A stretch of DNA of 64,000 bases from Desulfosporosinus lacus DSM 15449 (GCF_900129935.1 NZ_FQXJ01000012.1:92700-156699); one strand, 5' to 3'; counted from the stretch's first letter, positions 25,606-34,999 are shown. The notes: a model not told the origin generated them from the sequence alone. Numbers and translations: made by a program.

Positions 25606-26127
25606 TTGGAAAATGAGTTTACCCAGATGATAAAACGAGCAAAAATGGGGGATAAAGAGGTAATTATAGAACTCATCATGAGGCAAAAACAGGATTATTA
25701 TCGCCTCGCCTATACCTTTATGAAGAACCAAGATGACGCATTAGACGTCATGGAAGATATGATTCTTAAAGTGTATGAAAATATTAAGAAGCTTCACGAT
25801 GATACTGCTTTTTATAGTTGGAGTAAAACAATCCTAGTTAATTGTTGTAAAAATAACTTAAGGAGAAAGAATAGGGTCATATTGATCAGCAATATTCCGG
25901 TAGGCTCTCACGAAGATGTCTTTCAAGTAAAGGACGAACAACTAGATATTGAAAAACACATGAAAAAGCTCAATCAAAAACACTTGGAAGTTCTAAAATT
26001 AAGGTATTACCTTGATATGGATTATGAATCAATTGCTGCTATCTTAAAAATCCCAATAGGAACTGTCAAATCACGAATTCACACTGGGCTTCTAAAATTA
26101 AAACAGAGCATGGGAGTGAGTAACTGA
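25606..26127 (+). CDS. Sigma-70 family (ECF-type) RNA polymerase sigma factor
   Basis: About 173 residues with a region 2 helix (YYRLAYTFMKNQDDALDVMEDM) and a C-terminal region 4 helix-turn-helix (LRYYLDMDYESIAAILKIPIGTVKSRI). This is the two-region layout of ECF sigma factors. The next gene overlaps its stop (TGATG) and encodes a membrane protein of the anti-sigma type, so the pair probably responds to a cell-surface signal. The TTG at 25606 has GAGGTGA at a usual distance and is preferred over the GTG at 25597, which forms part of that ribosome binding site. An imperfect A/T dyad lies at about 25525-25550. Confidence 0.87.
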   Translation: MENEFTQMIKRAKMGDKEVIIELIMRQKQDYYRLAYTFMKNQDDALDVMEDMILKVYENIKKLHDDTAFYSWSKTILVNCCKNNLRRKNRVILISNIPVGSHEDVFQVKDEQLDIEKHMKKLNQKHLEVLKLRYYLDMDYESIAAILKIPIGTVKSRIHTGLLKLKQSMGVSN

Positions 26128-27440
26128 TGAACAATATAGAGGATATTCTTAAAGCAGAAAAGTGTAAAATTGATCAAATTGAAGTCCCCGAAGAATTGGA
26201 GGGGCGACTGCGTACTGCCTTAAATAAAGACAAACAATTTAGACTAAGAAACAGAGCTAAAGTTTATGCCGCGGCCATGGTTATGGTGGTTACTCTATTA
26301 CTATCGTTTAATTATGATGTAATTGCTTTTTATAGTAAACAACTCCTAGGGTATGATCAGGTCATGAATGCTTCTTTGAAAGAATTAAGTGAACTCGGTA
26401 AAGGACAACCCGTAGGAAAAAGCTTTCTATTTGACAATGGAGTCTCATTAACAGTTGATTACGTAATGTTAGATGAAAACCAACTTTTATTGTTCTATAC
26501 CGTAAAAGATCCATCAGGGCACGTCGAAGAAAATGACATCTCATCTTTAATGTCCTTAAAAGCCTTTTGGGGAGAATATGACCATCAGAATTCCCAAGGT
26601 ATTCTTAATGAAGATAAAACAGAAATAAAATATCTCGCCAGCTTTGAGCCTCCAAATCCTTTTGAAAAAAGCTTAACCTTAAGATTTTCGCAAATACTGA
26701 AGGGAACACAAACGCCTGCTGAGATCAGCTTTACTTTAAACAGGAATACTGCTATGGGACATACACTAAAAGAGACTCTCAATGAGACGATTAAAGTTGA
26801 TCAAGCCCATATAAAAATTGAATCAATTCTTGCATCCCCTACAAAAACAGTAATCAATGGTTCTATTCAAAACATTTTAGAATTAGCTATAGAACAGCTC
26901 AGTGGAGAAAGACTTCGACCGACAGACCTAACGCTAAAGCTTATTGCCAATGGAAAAGAAGTTCCCGTACAAGGGGGTGGGATGAGTACAGACATGAAAG
27001 GGATTACTTTTCACAGTGATTATGATCCTTTACCCTCAGATTTAGAGCAACTCCAACTAGAATTGGTGAAGTTTGGAGCAGATCACGATGTGAATCGACA
27101 GTTTAAATTGGGGAGAACTAACGATAGCGAGAATCAGAAGTTAAATATTCTAGGGCAAATAGTAGAGATAGATCAAATTAAAACTTCCCAGGGAGAGACG
27201 CGTATAACCATTAGTAGTGAAGAGAGCCTTATCTTAAGTCGAGTATATTTGATGATTGATGGACAGAAGGTTCCCCTAGAAGAAACCATTCTGGACAATT
27301 ATGATAAACTACAGGATGGTACCATTATTCATACACGAACGCTGCGTTTCTTGGGTGCGGGGGATGAGTTGGATCTGGACGTCCAAAGAATGACTTATTC
27401 AAAAAGCTATGATGAAATGCTGGAGATTCCGATTAATTAA
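26127..27440 (+). CDS. Anti-sigma factor-like membrane protein (DUF4179 type)
   Basis: This 437-residue protein has a cytoplasmic N-terminus of about 50 charged residues, one membrane helix at about 53-72 (VYAAAMVMVVTLLLSF) and a large extracytoplasmic region. The first part after the helix has the DUF4179 pattern (N-Y-D-V-I-A-F, then G-V-S-L-T-V-D-Y-V-M-L-D-E-N-Q). Proteins like this are encoded after ECF sigma factors and hold the sigma factor at the membrane until a signal is sensed. Overlap with the sigma gene supports this. The cytoplasmic part lacks an obvious zinc-binding anti-sigma motif. A terminator hairpin follows. Confidence 0.78.
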   Translation: MNNIEDILKAEKCKIDQIEVPEELEGRLRTALNKDKQFRLRNRAKVYAAAMVMVVTLLLSFNYDVIAFYSKQLLGYDQVMNASLKELSELGKGQPVGKSFLFDNGVSLTVDYVMLDENQLLLFYTVKDPSGHVEENDISSLMSLKAFWGEYDHQNSQGILNEDKTEIKYLASFEPPNPFEKSLTLRFSQILKGTQTPAEISFTLNRNTAMGHTLKETLNETIKVDQAHIKIESILASPTKTVINGSIQNILELAIEQLSGERLRPTDLTLKLIANGKEVPVQGGGMSTDMKGITFHSDYDPLPSDLEQLQLELVKFGADHDVNRQFKLGRTNDSENQKLNILGQIVEIDQIKTSQGETRITISSEESLILSRVYLMIDGQKVPLEETILDNYDKLQDGTIIHTRTLRFLGAGDELDLDVQRMTYSKSYDEMLEIPIN

Positions 27441-27461
27441 ATAATGGCTAAGATAATAAGT

Positions 27462-27512
27462 AAGAGCTAGGGCATTCAGACAGATGTTTGGATGTTCTAG
27501 CTTCTTGTTTTT
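27462..27512 (+). terminator. Terminator after the sigma/anti-sigma operon
   Basis: AGCTAG with CAT (27464-27475) pairs with ATG-TTCTAGCT (27491-27502), and GTTTTT follows. The remaining 300 bases up to the next gene hold a small CCCAG/CTGGG stem (about 27574-27597) and otherwise nothing I can name. Confidence 0.7.
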
Positions 27513-27810
27513 AAATTAAAAAGGGATGGACTTTAACTATATACTGAATAAGAAATTGGCTCTCGTACAGCCCACCCAGGCTGAGGAAAGTCTGGGCGAA
27601 CAGCTTGTTTTATAACAACTGCCCTCAATGAAATGATATAATCAATAGGGTCTAATGTTTAATGTATTAATTCGATGCTGACAAATTATTTAATGTTTAG
27701 CCGTTCCCTGGATGAAAAGGAACTATAAAACGAGCGTCGAAGTATTAATGACTCTTCTATGATAGTTGCCAGATTTATTTCAATCCAAGGATGGAAAAGG
27801 GGGATGCGAG

Positions 27811-29637
27811 GTGGGTGTTTTCTCGGATATGATCATTGGGTCTGGGATAGATACAGTGGACTGCATGATTACACTTGATTTCCCAAAGGTTTCTGAAGAT
27901 CGAAATATTTATGAAGTCTATGAAGAATTTGGCCAATCGTTAGACTGTGTTTATGTCGTAAACAGAGACGGATTTTTGGTGGGTCTTCTAGATCAGCCTA
28001 CTATGCTAAAGGTCGGGGCTCGTAGGAATATGCAAAAATTAGCAGGGGAGCTTGTGTGTAAGGTTCCGATGTGCTTGCCCTCGAGTAGTTCAGTTCAAGA
28101 GGCGATCACCCTTTTTTTAAAACTAAAAGTGAACGAAGTCCCGGTTACTGATGAGACGGGACGGATGATCGGAGTACTTAAGCTTTGGCCGTTGTTTGAT
28201 TACCAGGCAAGCAAGTTGGAGAGTTTAGAACAAGAGCTTAACAAATCTAAAAAGCTAACAGCTACATTGGAAGCGGTTATAGAAAATCCGTATGAAGGTA
28301 TGGTTGTCGTCGACGAAAATAGCCATGTGACTATGATTAATAATTTCTATTTGGAGGTCCTTGGGGTAACTAGGGAAGAAGCTCTGGGTCGACATATTTG
28401 CGAACTAACTCCACATTCAGAACTTCCAAACATTGTGCGTACGGGGAAGGCTCAATTTGTAGACTACTGGAAAGTTGGAGACCGGGATTTTATGATTATC
28501 CGGGCACCCATTAAAAAAGATGGCAAGACAATTGGCGCACTTGGCAAGACCCTCTTTAAGGATATGGGCCTAGCTCATGTCTTCGCCCGGAAACTGGCCC
28601 AATTGGAAGATGATCTGAAGTTTTATAAAGAAGAGTTGCGCAAAATTCACAGCGCTACTTATACTTTTGATGATATTATCGGAGAAGGATTTAAAATTAC
28701 AGCAACCATACGCTTAGCTCAACGTGCGGCTCGTACAACCTCAACCGTTCTGTTAACGGGGGAGAGTGGAACGGGAAAAGAGTTGTTCGCTCATGCTATT
28801 CATAATTACAGCGTGCGGCGCCATGGACCATTTATTAAGGTTAACTGTGCCGCGATTCCGGAACAGCTCTTGGAATCTGAGCTGTTTGGTTATGTTGAAG
28901 GGGCCTTCACCGGAGCAAGCAAAGATGGTAAACCCGGTAAGTTTGAACTGGCGAACCATGGTACTATCTTCTTGGACGAGATTGGGGATATGAGCCTAAC
29001 AATGCAGGCCAAGCTTTTACGTGTCATTCAGGAACGTGAAATTGAAAGGATAGGCGGAACGCAACCTTTCAAAATCGATGTGCGTATTATTACAGCTACA
29101 AACCGCAAATTAGAAAAAATGTTGCAGGAAGGGACGTTTCGGGACGACCTTTTCTATCGGTTAAATGTTATGGTTCTTGAGTTACCTTGCTTACGGGAAA
29201 GGTCTGGGGACATTAGATTACTGGCAAATTACATGGTGACTAAATTAAACCAAAAATTAGAGACAGATGTGGAAGGCATTTCTCAAGAAGCCATGCAAAT
29301 ATTACAAAACTATGCATGGCCAGGCAACGTCCGAGAACTGGAGAGCGTTTTGGAACGAACGATGAACATGGTTGACGAGCCGATTATTTTACCTGAACAT
29401 TTACCGGCTCGAATACTGCAGGCCAAAATGAGCGTGAATGATATTCAGAGCGGAGAACATAGCAGATTCGAGGAAGGCAGAAATTTTGCTGAAAAAGAGT
29501 TGTTGGTTGATGCTTTGAAGTGTGCCAAGGGCAATAAGGCGCAAGCTGCAAAAATCTTGGGGATTCACAGATCTGTTCTGTATAAGAAACTTACGAAGCA
29601 TGGGCTTGGTGGTGAGGTTTTGTCTGGGGAGTTGTAA
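27811..29637 (+). CDS. Sigma-54-dependent activator with CBS pair, PAS, AAA+ and Fis domains
   Basis: A 608-residue enhancer-binding protein. Two CBS motifs fill residues 1-130, a PAS domain lies at about 150-250 (MVVVDENSHVTMINNFYLEVLG), a short coiled link follows, and the AAA+ domain spans about 300-540. Walker A is GESGTGKELFA, the sigma-54 contact loop is GAFTGA and the arginine-finger region is FRDDLFYRLNV. A Fis-type helix-turn-helix closes it (KAQAAKILGIHRSVLYKKL). CBS pairs often bind adenosine nucleotides, so it may sense energy state. A GTG at 27811 follows AAGGGGG at eight bases; the longer TTG start at 27766 has no such site. A -24/-12 promoter for the next operon lies about 200 bases after it, so that operon is the probable target. 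Confidence 0.93.
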   Translation: MGVFSDMIIGSGIDTVDCMITLDFPKVSEDRNIYEVYEEFGQSLDCVYVVNRDGFLVGLLDQPTMLKVGARRNMQKLAGELVCKVPMCLPSSSSVQEAITLFLKLKVNEVPVTDETGRMIGVLKLWPLFDYQASKLESLEQELNKSKKLTATLEAVIENPYEGMVVVDENSHVTMINNFYLEVLGVTREEALGRHICELTPHSELPNIVRTGKAQFVDYWKVGDRDFMIIRAPIKKDGKTIGALGKTLFKDMGLAHVFARKLAQLEDDLKFYKEELRKIHSATYTFDDIIGEGFKITATIRLAQRAARTTSTVLLTGESGTGKELFAHAIHNYSVRRHGPFIKVNCAAIPEQLLESELFGYVEGAFTGASKDGKPGKFELANHGTIFLDEIGDMSLTMQAKLLRVIQEREIERIGGTQPFKIDVRIITATNRKLEKMLQEGTFRDDLFYRLNVMVLELPCLRERSGDIRLLANYMVTKLNQKLETDVEGISQEAMQILQNYAWPGNVRELESVLERTMNMVDEPIILPEHLPARILQAKMSVNDIQSGEHSRFEEGRNFAEKELLVDALKCAKGNKAQAAKILGIHRSVLYKKLTKHGLGGEVLSGEL

Positions 29638-29694
29638 TCTGAATGATCGTCGGGTTGCTTAATCGAGACAAGGCGTCTTTTTTAGGAGCATATT

Positions 29695-29735
29695 GTCTCA
29701 AATAGGAGACGCGAAAATGTGTCAATGCGGCATTG
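29695..29735. promoter_or_regulatory. Candidate upstream activator sites for the sigma-54 activator
   Basis: Two inverted repeats lie 105-165 bases before the -24/-12 promoter: GTCTC-N6-GAGAC (29695-29710) and CAATGC-G-GCATTG (29723-29735). The distance suits enhancer sites. A GAGACAA copy at 29665-29671 also complements TTGTCTC, so a hairpin of the preceding transcript is an alternative. Confidence 0.45.
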
Positions 29736-29840
29736 TTTTAAGATGGTTCTAAATAATCTCATTAGATGATTTGCTTAGGGGCAGGGTTTTTCCATGCCCT
29801 TTTTTGGTTCGTTAAATAATTATTAAAAAAAGTCAGAAAT

Positions 29841-29858
29841 TTGGATCTATTCTTGCAT
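29841..29858 (+). promoter_or_regulatory. Sigma-54 (-24/-12) promoter of the CoA operon
   Basis: TTGGATC and TTGCAT are spaced so that the GG and GC dinucleotides are 12 bases apart, as the consensus TGGCAC-N5-TTGCA requires. The predicted start is near 29868, about 60 bases before the CoA-transferase gene. The neighbouring upstream gene encodes a sigma-54 activator. Confidence 0.7.
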
Positions 29859-29929
29859 ATTGAGTGAATTAACAGAGGGGGCTGCTGGGCCAAAATCTTC
29901 TGAGAATAAATAATAAGGGAGGGGTCGAT

Positions 29930-31273
29930 TTGGATTATAAAAAGGAGTACGAGCGCAAATTCATCACTGCTGACGAAGCGGTCAAGGTCGTGAAATCAGG
30001 GGATGTTGTTCATTATGGTGAATTCATGATGGCTTCACATGTTTTGGATGCCGCTTTGGCCAAGAGGTGTGATGAGTTAGAAGGGGTGAACATTAGAACA
30101 GTTACCTGTCCGTTTATACCGCAAACTACTGTCAATGACCTGGAAAGGAAACATTTTATTTATAATGACTGGCATTTTAGTGGAGCCAGCAGAAAACTGC
30201 ATGATAAGAATTTGTGCAACTATATTCCACTGACCTATCATGAAGGTCCCAGTTTTTTTGACCGAAGTTGGGTACCGGTTGATGTAGCCTTGATCAAGGT
30301 TACTCCTCCTGACCAACATGGCTATGTAAACTTGGGCACATCGAATTCTATAACACATGCCTTCTGTGATGCTGCTAAAATCGTGATTGCTGAAGTAAAC
30401 GAGTCCGTACCCCGATGTTTAGGTGGCTCCAGGGAGACCTTACATGTATCCGAAATCAACTATTTTGTTCAGGGTGACAATAGACCTCTTATTCAGCTTC
30501 CTGAAACCCCAATCTCAGATGTGGATAAGATAATCGCCAAAATTATTCTGGAACAAATCGAAGACGGTGCCTGCTTACAGTTAGGAATTGGGGCTATGCC
30601 CAATGCAGTAGGCGCAATGATCGCCCAATCGGACTTAAAAGACCTAGGTGTTCACACAGAAATGCTGGTCGATTCCTTTGTGGATATGTACGAAGCCGGA
30701 AGAATTACGGGTCTGCGCAAACAGCTTGACAAAGGTAAGATGGTCTATACCTTTGCCATGGGAACCAACAAACTCTATGATTTTTTGAATAACAATCCGG
30801 TTTGTGCAAGTTACCCGGTGGATTACACGAATGAACCTGACATAATATGCCGGAATGACAATATGATCTGCATTAACAATGCGATAGAAGTAGATCTTTA
30901 TGGTCAGGTGGCATCGGAATCATCAGGTACACGGCAGATTTCTGGAACCGGCGGCCAGTTAGACTATATTTATGGGTCTTATAAATCTAAAGGCGGTAAG
31001 GGTTTGATCTGTCTTACCTCGACCTTCGTTGACAGTGAGGGCAAGATGCAATCCCGCATTACGCCTACTATAAGTCCAGGGTCGATTGTTACCGTTCCTA
31101 GGAGTATTAATTATTATGTAGTTACAGAATACGGTATAGCGATGCTGAAGGGAAAGAGTACGTGGCAAAGAGCCGAAGCCTTAATAAATATTGCTCATCC
31201 GGATCTGCGTGATGAACTGATTAAGGAAGCGGATGCCAATAAGATATGGGTAAAATCTAACAAGATATCCTAA
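29930..31273 (+). CDS. Acyl-CoA:acetate/4-hydroxybutyrate-type CoA-transferase
   Basis: This 447-residue protein belongs to the acetyl-CoA hydrolase/transferase family that includes butyryl-CoA:acetate CoA-transferase and 4-hydroxybutyrate CoA-transferase. The visible family features are VKVVKSGDVVHYGEF at the N-terminus, LGIGAMPNAV near residue 221 and NNAIEVDLYGQVASES near 318, with the conserved G-T-G-G-Q-L-D-Y after it. It moves CoA between a short-chain acyl-CoA and a free acid. The TTG at 29930 follows AGGGAGGGG. It leads an operon with thiolase and an acyl-CoA dehydrogenase, which suggests use or formation of a C4-type acid. The acid itself is not readable from the sequence. Confidence 0.9.
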   Translation: MDYKKEYERKFITADEAVKVVKSGDVVHYGEFMMASHVLDAALAKRCDELEGVNIRTVTCPFIPQTTVNDLERKHFIYNDWHFSGASRKLHDKNLCNYIPLTYHEGPSFFDRSWVPVDVALIKVTPPDQHGYVNLGTSNSITHAFCDAAKIVIAEVNESVPRCLGGSRETLHVSEINYFVQGDNRPLIQLPETPISDVDKIIAKIILEQIEDGACLQLGIGAMPNAVGAMIAQSDLKDLGVHTEMLVDSFVDMYEAGRITGLRKQLDKGKMVYTFAMGTNKLYDFLNNNPVCASYPVDYTNEPDIICRNDNMICINNAIEVDLYGQVASESSGTRQISGTGGQLDYIYGSYKSKGGKGLICLTSTFVDSEGKMQSRITPTISPGSIVTVPRSINYYVVTEYGIAMLKGKSTWQRAEALINIAHPDLRDELIKEADANKIWVKSNKIS

Positions 31274-31330
31274 GGCTGTAGATCTCCTGAATTTGGGGAG
31301 GGCTAATTAATATTAAAGGGGTTTTAAATT

Positions 31331-32560
31331 ATGGTAATGCAACTTAATGAAGTTGTGATGGTTAGCGCTTGCAGAACACCTATTGGTTCTTATGGAGGGT
31401 CACTTCAACCAGTGCCTGCCAATGAATTGACCAAGCTTGTTGCTACTGAGGCTATAAAACGTGCGGGAATTGATCCGAAACAGGTGGATGAAATCGTGGC
31501 CGGAATGTGCTTAGGTCATGGTAATGGCTCATGTCCTCCCCGTATTGTGGCTATGGAGATTGGTATGGATCCTAAATCAAGTGCCTGTATGGTCAACCAG
31601 AACTGTGCATCTGCAATGAGAGCCGTGGAAATCGCTGCTATGAAACTGCAACTAGGCAAATACGAAATAGCTCTAGTAACTGGCACTGAAAGTATGAGTA
31701 ATATCCCTTACATCTCTACGACATCCAGATGGGGTGCAAGAATGGGCGACGTCAAACTTCAGGACGCCATGCTTGCAGATGGATTGGTATGCCAACTAGC
31801 CGGTTCCCATATGGGAGGAACTGCTGAAAATATCGCTGAACAGTATGGAATTACCAGAAAAGAATGTGACGAGCTAGCTCTTCTTAGCCATCAGAGGGCA
31901 ATAAGGGCTATTGACGAAGGTCGTTTTGTCAGAGAGATTGTTCCTGTTCCAGTCAAAAAGGGAAAAAAAGAATACCTGTTCAAGCAGGACGAACATTCTA
32001 TTCGAGGTGCAAGCTTCGAAAGTATGGCCAAGCTGAAACCTGCATTTAAAAAAGACGGTGTTGTAACTGCTGGCAACGCTTCTGGTCTAAATGACGCAGC
32101 GGCGGCTGTCGTTTTGATGACTAAGGAAAAGGCTGAGGAACTGGGAATCAAACCTCTAATGAAACTTATAAATATCTGTGATGAAGGGGTAGAAGCTAGT
32201 GTTATGGGCTTAGGTCCCGCTGTTGCTATACCCAAATGTTTGAAAGAAGCTGGAATAAAGTATGAAGACGTTGATTACTGGGAAATCAACGAAGCCTTTG
32301 CAGCCCAAGTGATTGGTGTTGGCAAGAAGATAAAAGATGAAGCAGGCATCACTTTCAACATAGGTACGTTCGAGCAGGATGGCAACATTAACACGAATGG
32401 TTCTGGAATTGGATTAGGACATCCGGTTGGGGCTACCGGACTGCGCATCATTGTAAGCCTTTATTATGAACTGGAGAGACTTGGGAAAACAGTTGGCGGC
32501 GCTTCCCTTTGCGTAGGTGGCGGAGCAGCTATGGCTTCTCTGTGGACTCGAGAGATATAG
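31331..32560 (+). CDS. Acetyl-CoA acetyltransferase (thiolase)
   Basis: A 409-residue thiolase with the acyl-accepting cysteine in NQNCASAMRA near residue 92, the catalytic histidine in GHPVGATG near 363 and the second cysteine in SLCVGGGAAMA near 393. The length is slightly above the 390-residue norm because of small insertions in the loop region. It condenses two acetyl-CoA or cleaves 3-ketoacyl-CoA. It follows the CoA-transferase by 57 bases, in the same sigma-54-controlled unit. Together with the acyl-CoA dehydrogenase this gives two steps of beta-oxidation; the hydratase and 3-hydroxyacyl-CoA dehydrogenase are not in this window. Confidence 0.96.
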   Translation: MVMQLNEVVMVSACRTPIGSYGGSLQPVPANELTKLVATEAIKRAGIDPKQVDEIVAGMCLGHGNGSCPPRIVAMEIGMDPKSSACMVNQNCASAMRAVEIAAMKLQLGKYEIALVTGTESMSNIPYISTTSRWGARMGDVKLQDAMLADGLVCQLAGSHMGGTAENIAEQYGITRKECDELALLSHQRAIRAIDEGRFVREIVPVPVKKGKKEYLFKQDEHSIRGASFESMAKLKPAFKKDGVVTAGNASGLNDAAAAVVLMTKEKAEELGIKPLMKLINICDEGVEASVMGLGPAVAIPKCLKEAGIKYEDVDYWEINEAFAAQVIGVGKKIKDEAGITFNIGTFEQDGNINTNGSGIGLGHPVGATGLRIIVSLYYELERLGKTVGGASLCVGGGAAMASLWTREI

Positions 32561-32608
32561 ATGTTGTAAGAAATTGGTGAAAAAATTTGTGCTGGAGGGA
32601 ATGTAAAC

Positions 32609-34444
32609 ATGGCGTCTAATTTTGCAGTTAATAATATTAGAGATTTTGAATTTATTATCCAAGAATGGCTTCCAACTGAGGGGGTTTTTAATTACCCGCA
32701 GTTTGCAGATTATTATTCCAAGGATGACATTAAATCAGTCTTAGATCCTGTTTTAAAAATGTGCAAGGCAGTAATTGAGCCGACCAATGGCGAAAATGAG
32801 ACTCATCCTGCTACCTTTGCTGATGGTGAGGTAACTACCCCGCCTAGCTTAGGACCACTTTTCCACAAGTTGCAGGAAGAGGGCTGGGGTACCAGCAATA
32901 TAGATAATTCCCCCGATGCCATGGTATTACCGGAAATGCTGAATGCCGCCGTTTGGGAGCTTATTTGTGCAGCTAATCCCACCTTTATGCCCTATGTTCT
33001 GCTGACCAGTGGGGCAGCCGGTTTAATTCAAAGCTTTGGCAATGACGAATTAAAAGCTAAGTTCCTTCCTAATATGATGAATGGAACTTGGGCTGGAACT
33101 ATGTGTCTGACTGAGCCCGGAGCAGGGTCCGATGTAGGGGATATTCTTTCTAAAGCCTATCCGACTGACGATCCGCGGATCTTTAAGATCAAAGGCAATA
33201 AGATCTTTATAACTGGTGGCAACAATGATTTTACGGAAAATATCATCCACCTCTATTTAGCTCGTATAGAAGGTGCTAAACCCGGTACCAGCGGAATTTC
33301 TCTGTTCGTAGTTCCTAAGTTATGGGTTAACGAGGATGGCAGTTTGGAAGACAATGATTTTCTAAACACTGGGATAGAGCATAAAATGGGCCAGCATGGT
33401 TCGGTCACGGCCGCTTTATCGGCTGGGGAAAACGATAATTGTCGAGGCTGGCTGCTGGGTAAAGACCCACGTGATAACGAGGGCAAGGGCGAAGGTATGG
33501 CCCAGATGTTTCAAATGATGAACATGGCCCGGATGGAAACAGGTCATATGGCGCTGTCTTGTATTATCAACGCCTTTGCGAATGCCCGAGATAATGCTAA
33601 AGAAAGAGTTCAGGGCCGCTTGCTGACAAATCCCAAAGCTGGTCGGGTGTCCATTATTAACCATGAGGATATTAAGCGCACTCTGATGATGGGCAAAGCA
33701 CATATTGAAGCCATGCGGGCCATGATGTACAGGGTTTATCTGGCTTTTGACCAGAGGCATCGCGATCCTGATCCGGCAGTAAGGCAAGCCGCCAACGACC
33801 TGATCGATATAGCCACCCCGCTTTGCAAGGCCTATCCTTCTGATGAAGGATGGTGGCTCATTGGAGAAGCTATCCAATCCTATGGGGGGTATGGCTACTG
33901 TGAAGAGTATCCCCTATCCCAAATAGCTCGCGACATGAAGATTTATTCCATCTGGGAAGGAACCAACTATATCCAGTCCATGGATCTGATTGGCCGTAAG
34001 ATGAACATGAAGGGCGGCGCTGTCTTTGGGGCTTGGGTACAAGAAATGGTAGATTTCCATGAAGCTAATAAAGGCAATGAAGCTTTAAGCAAGGAATTTT
34101 CTAACCTGGGCAAGGCACTTGATGCTTATCAAGCTATGCTTAAGGCCTTGAACGGATACACCAAAACCAATATGAGCATGATTCCTCTCTATTCCCGACG
34201 AATCCTTACCGCCAGTGCCCAGCTCTTTTGTGGCCGGCAGATTCTTGATCAAGCGGTATTGGCGGATAAGAAAGCTAAAGAAGTGGGAGTAGAGCACTTT
34301 GATTATAAGTTCTACACCGGCAAAGTAGCCGCCGCCAAGTACTACCTGTGCAATGTTGTTCCCAATGTATGGGCAGTTGCGGAGATAGTCATTGATGGGG
34401 ATACTTCAGCTCTTGATGTTCCGGTAGATGTTTTCGAATACTAG
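32609..34444 (+). CDS. Acyl-CoA dehydrogenase, long (DmdC/FadE-like) form
   Basis: This 611-residue protein exceeds the usual 380 residues of acyl-CoA dehydrogenases. The FAD and substrate motifs are present (CLTEPGAGSDVG near residue 166, QSYGGYGYCEEYP near 418, and IYSIWEGTN near 440, whose glutamate is the usual base). A C-terminal extension of about 130 residues is of the type found in 3-methylmercaptopropionyl-CoA dehydrogenases and related proteins. It oxidises an acyl-CoA to the enoyl-CoA, passing electrons to ETF or a similar acceptor that is not encoded here. The ATG at 32609 has GGAGGG upstream. A terminator follows, making it the last gene of the operon. Confidence 0.92.
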   Translation: MASNFAVNNIRDFEFIIQEWLPTEGVFNYPQFADYYSKDDIKSVLDPVLKMCKAVIEPTNGENETHPATFADGEVTTPPSLGPLFHKLQEEGWGTSNIDNSPDAMVLPEMLNAAVWELICAANPTFMPYVLLTSGAAGLIQSFGNDELKAKFLPNMMNGTWAGTMCLTEPGAGSDVGDILSKAYPTDDPRIFKIKGNKIFITGGNNDFTENIIHLYLARIEGAKPGTSGISLFVVPKLWVNEDGSLEDNDFLNTGIEHKMGQHGSVTAALSAGENDNCRGWLLGKDPRDNEGKGEGMAQMFQMMNMARMETGHMALSCIINAFANARDNAKERVQGRLLTNPKAGRVSIINHEDIKRTLMMGKAHIEAMRAMMYRVYLAFDQRHRDPDPAVRQAANDLIDIATPLCKAYPSDEGWWLIGEAIQSYGGYGYCEEYPLSQIARDMKIYSIWEGTNYIQSMDLIGRKMNMKGGAVFGAWVQEMVDFHEANKGNEALSKEFSNLGKALDAYQAMLKALNGYTKTNMSMIPLYSRRILTASAQLFCGRQILDQAVLADKKAKEVGVEHFDYKFYTGKVAAAKYYLCNVVPNVWAVAEIVIDGDTSALDVPVDVFEY

Positions 34445-34468
34445 AAGATAAGAGAGCAAATTAAAACA

Positions 34469-34519
34469 GGGAGTGTCGCGAACTATTTTTGAAGTAGTAA
34501 GCGATGCTCCCTTTTGCTT
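34469..34519 (+). terminator. Terminator of the CoA operon
   Basis: GGGAGTGTCGC (34469-34479) pairs with GCGATGCTCCC (34501-34511) with two G-U pairs, and TTTTGCTTT follows. Confidence 0.8.
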
Positions 34520-34632
34520 TGCACGGAAAAATAATTTAGTAATCGGATTATAACTAACAAAACTTAAATTAGTTATCAAAAATATTCCCAAAATCAATGT
34601 TTCAATATTTACCCATTATGAGTTCCCATGTC

Positions 34633-34830
34633 TTATTTCAAGCACAACTTCTTAAAAATTAAATAAACAAATTTGACTATTATTACTGGCGCAAATATAC
34701 ATATGATAAAAACTATCTGTTGATTGTATTTTCCCTTTAATAAAGTGAAGTATTGGGCAAGAATCACATACAAATACACCCATATGGTTCCGAAAATCAT
34801 CGTCCTGATAAAAGATTTCACAAAAATCAC
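34633..34830 (-). CDS. Possible small two-span membrane protein
   Basis: A 65-codon frame on the minus strand begins with GTG at 34830 (or GTG at 34821). It has two hydrophobic helices, about residues 10-30 (IRTMIFGTIWVYLYVILAQYF) and 39-58 (IVFIICIFAPVIIVKFVYLI), separated by a short basic loop and closed by a basic tail. That is a convincing two-helix hairpin topology, but the ribosome binding site is weak (GGGTGA) and there are no neighbours in the same operon. No family is recognised. The frame could be chance in an A/T-rich 480-base gap. Confidence 0.35.
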   Translation of the reverse strand: MIFVKSFIRTMIFGTIWVYLYVILAQYFTLLKGKYNQQIVFIICIFAPVIIVKFVYLIFKKLCLK

Positions 34831-34947
34831 CCATATTCATTATAAACAATAGAAAGGGCAAAATCTACGAACTTTTGGTTTGCGTTTTGAGACCGTCCCT
34901 TTTTTGTGGAACAGATGTGAAGAGTCATCTCGCGGTGCTATAGAAAC

Positions 34948-34993
34948 GTGGGACGTGTTGTTTAAAAGTTCTATTTTAAACAACACGTCCCAC
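34948..34993. repeat. Perfect 20-bp inverted repeat (hairpin)
   Basis: GTGGGACGTGTTGTTTAAAA (34948-34967) is followed by a six-base loop GTTCTA and its exact reverse complement (34974-34993). It lies six bases before the stop codon end of the secreted-protein gene on the minus strand, so it could be its terminator: the central AAAA/TTTT makes the loop side weak, and no T-run follows outside the stem. Its size and perfection also fit a palindromic intergenic repeat. Confidence 0.7.
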
Positions 34994-34999
34994 CTTACA

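Noticed and set aside
27520..27780. Possible structured RNA around CCCAG/CTGGG before the sigma-54 activator
   Set aside because: Only a short stem is visible and no known RNA family pattern could be recognised.
33416..33877. 153-codon antisense frame inside the acyl-CoA dehydrogenase gene
   Set aside because: Low-complexity, histidine- and serine-rich translation typical of a shadow frame opposite a strong coding sequence.
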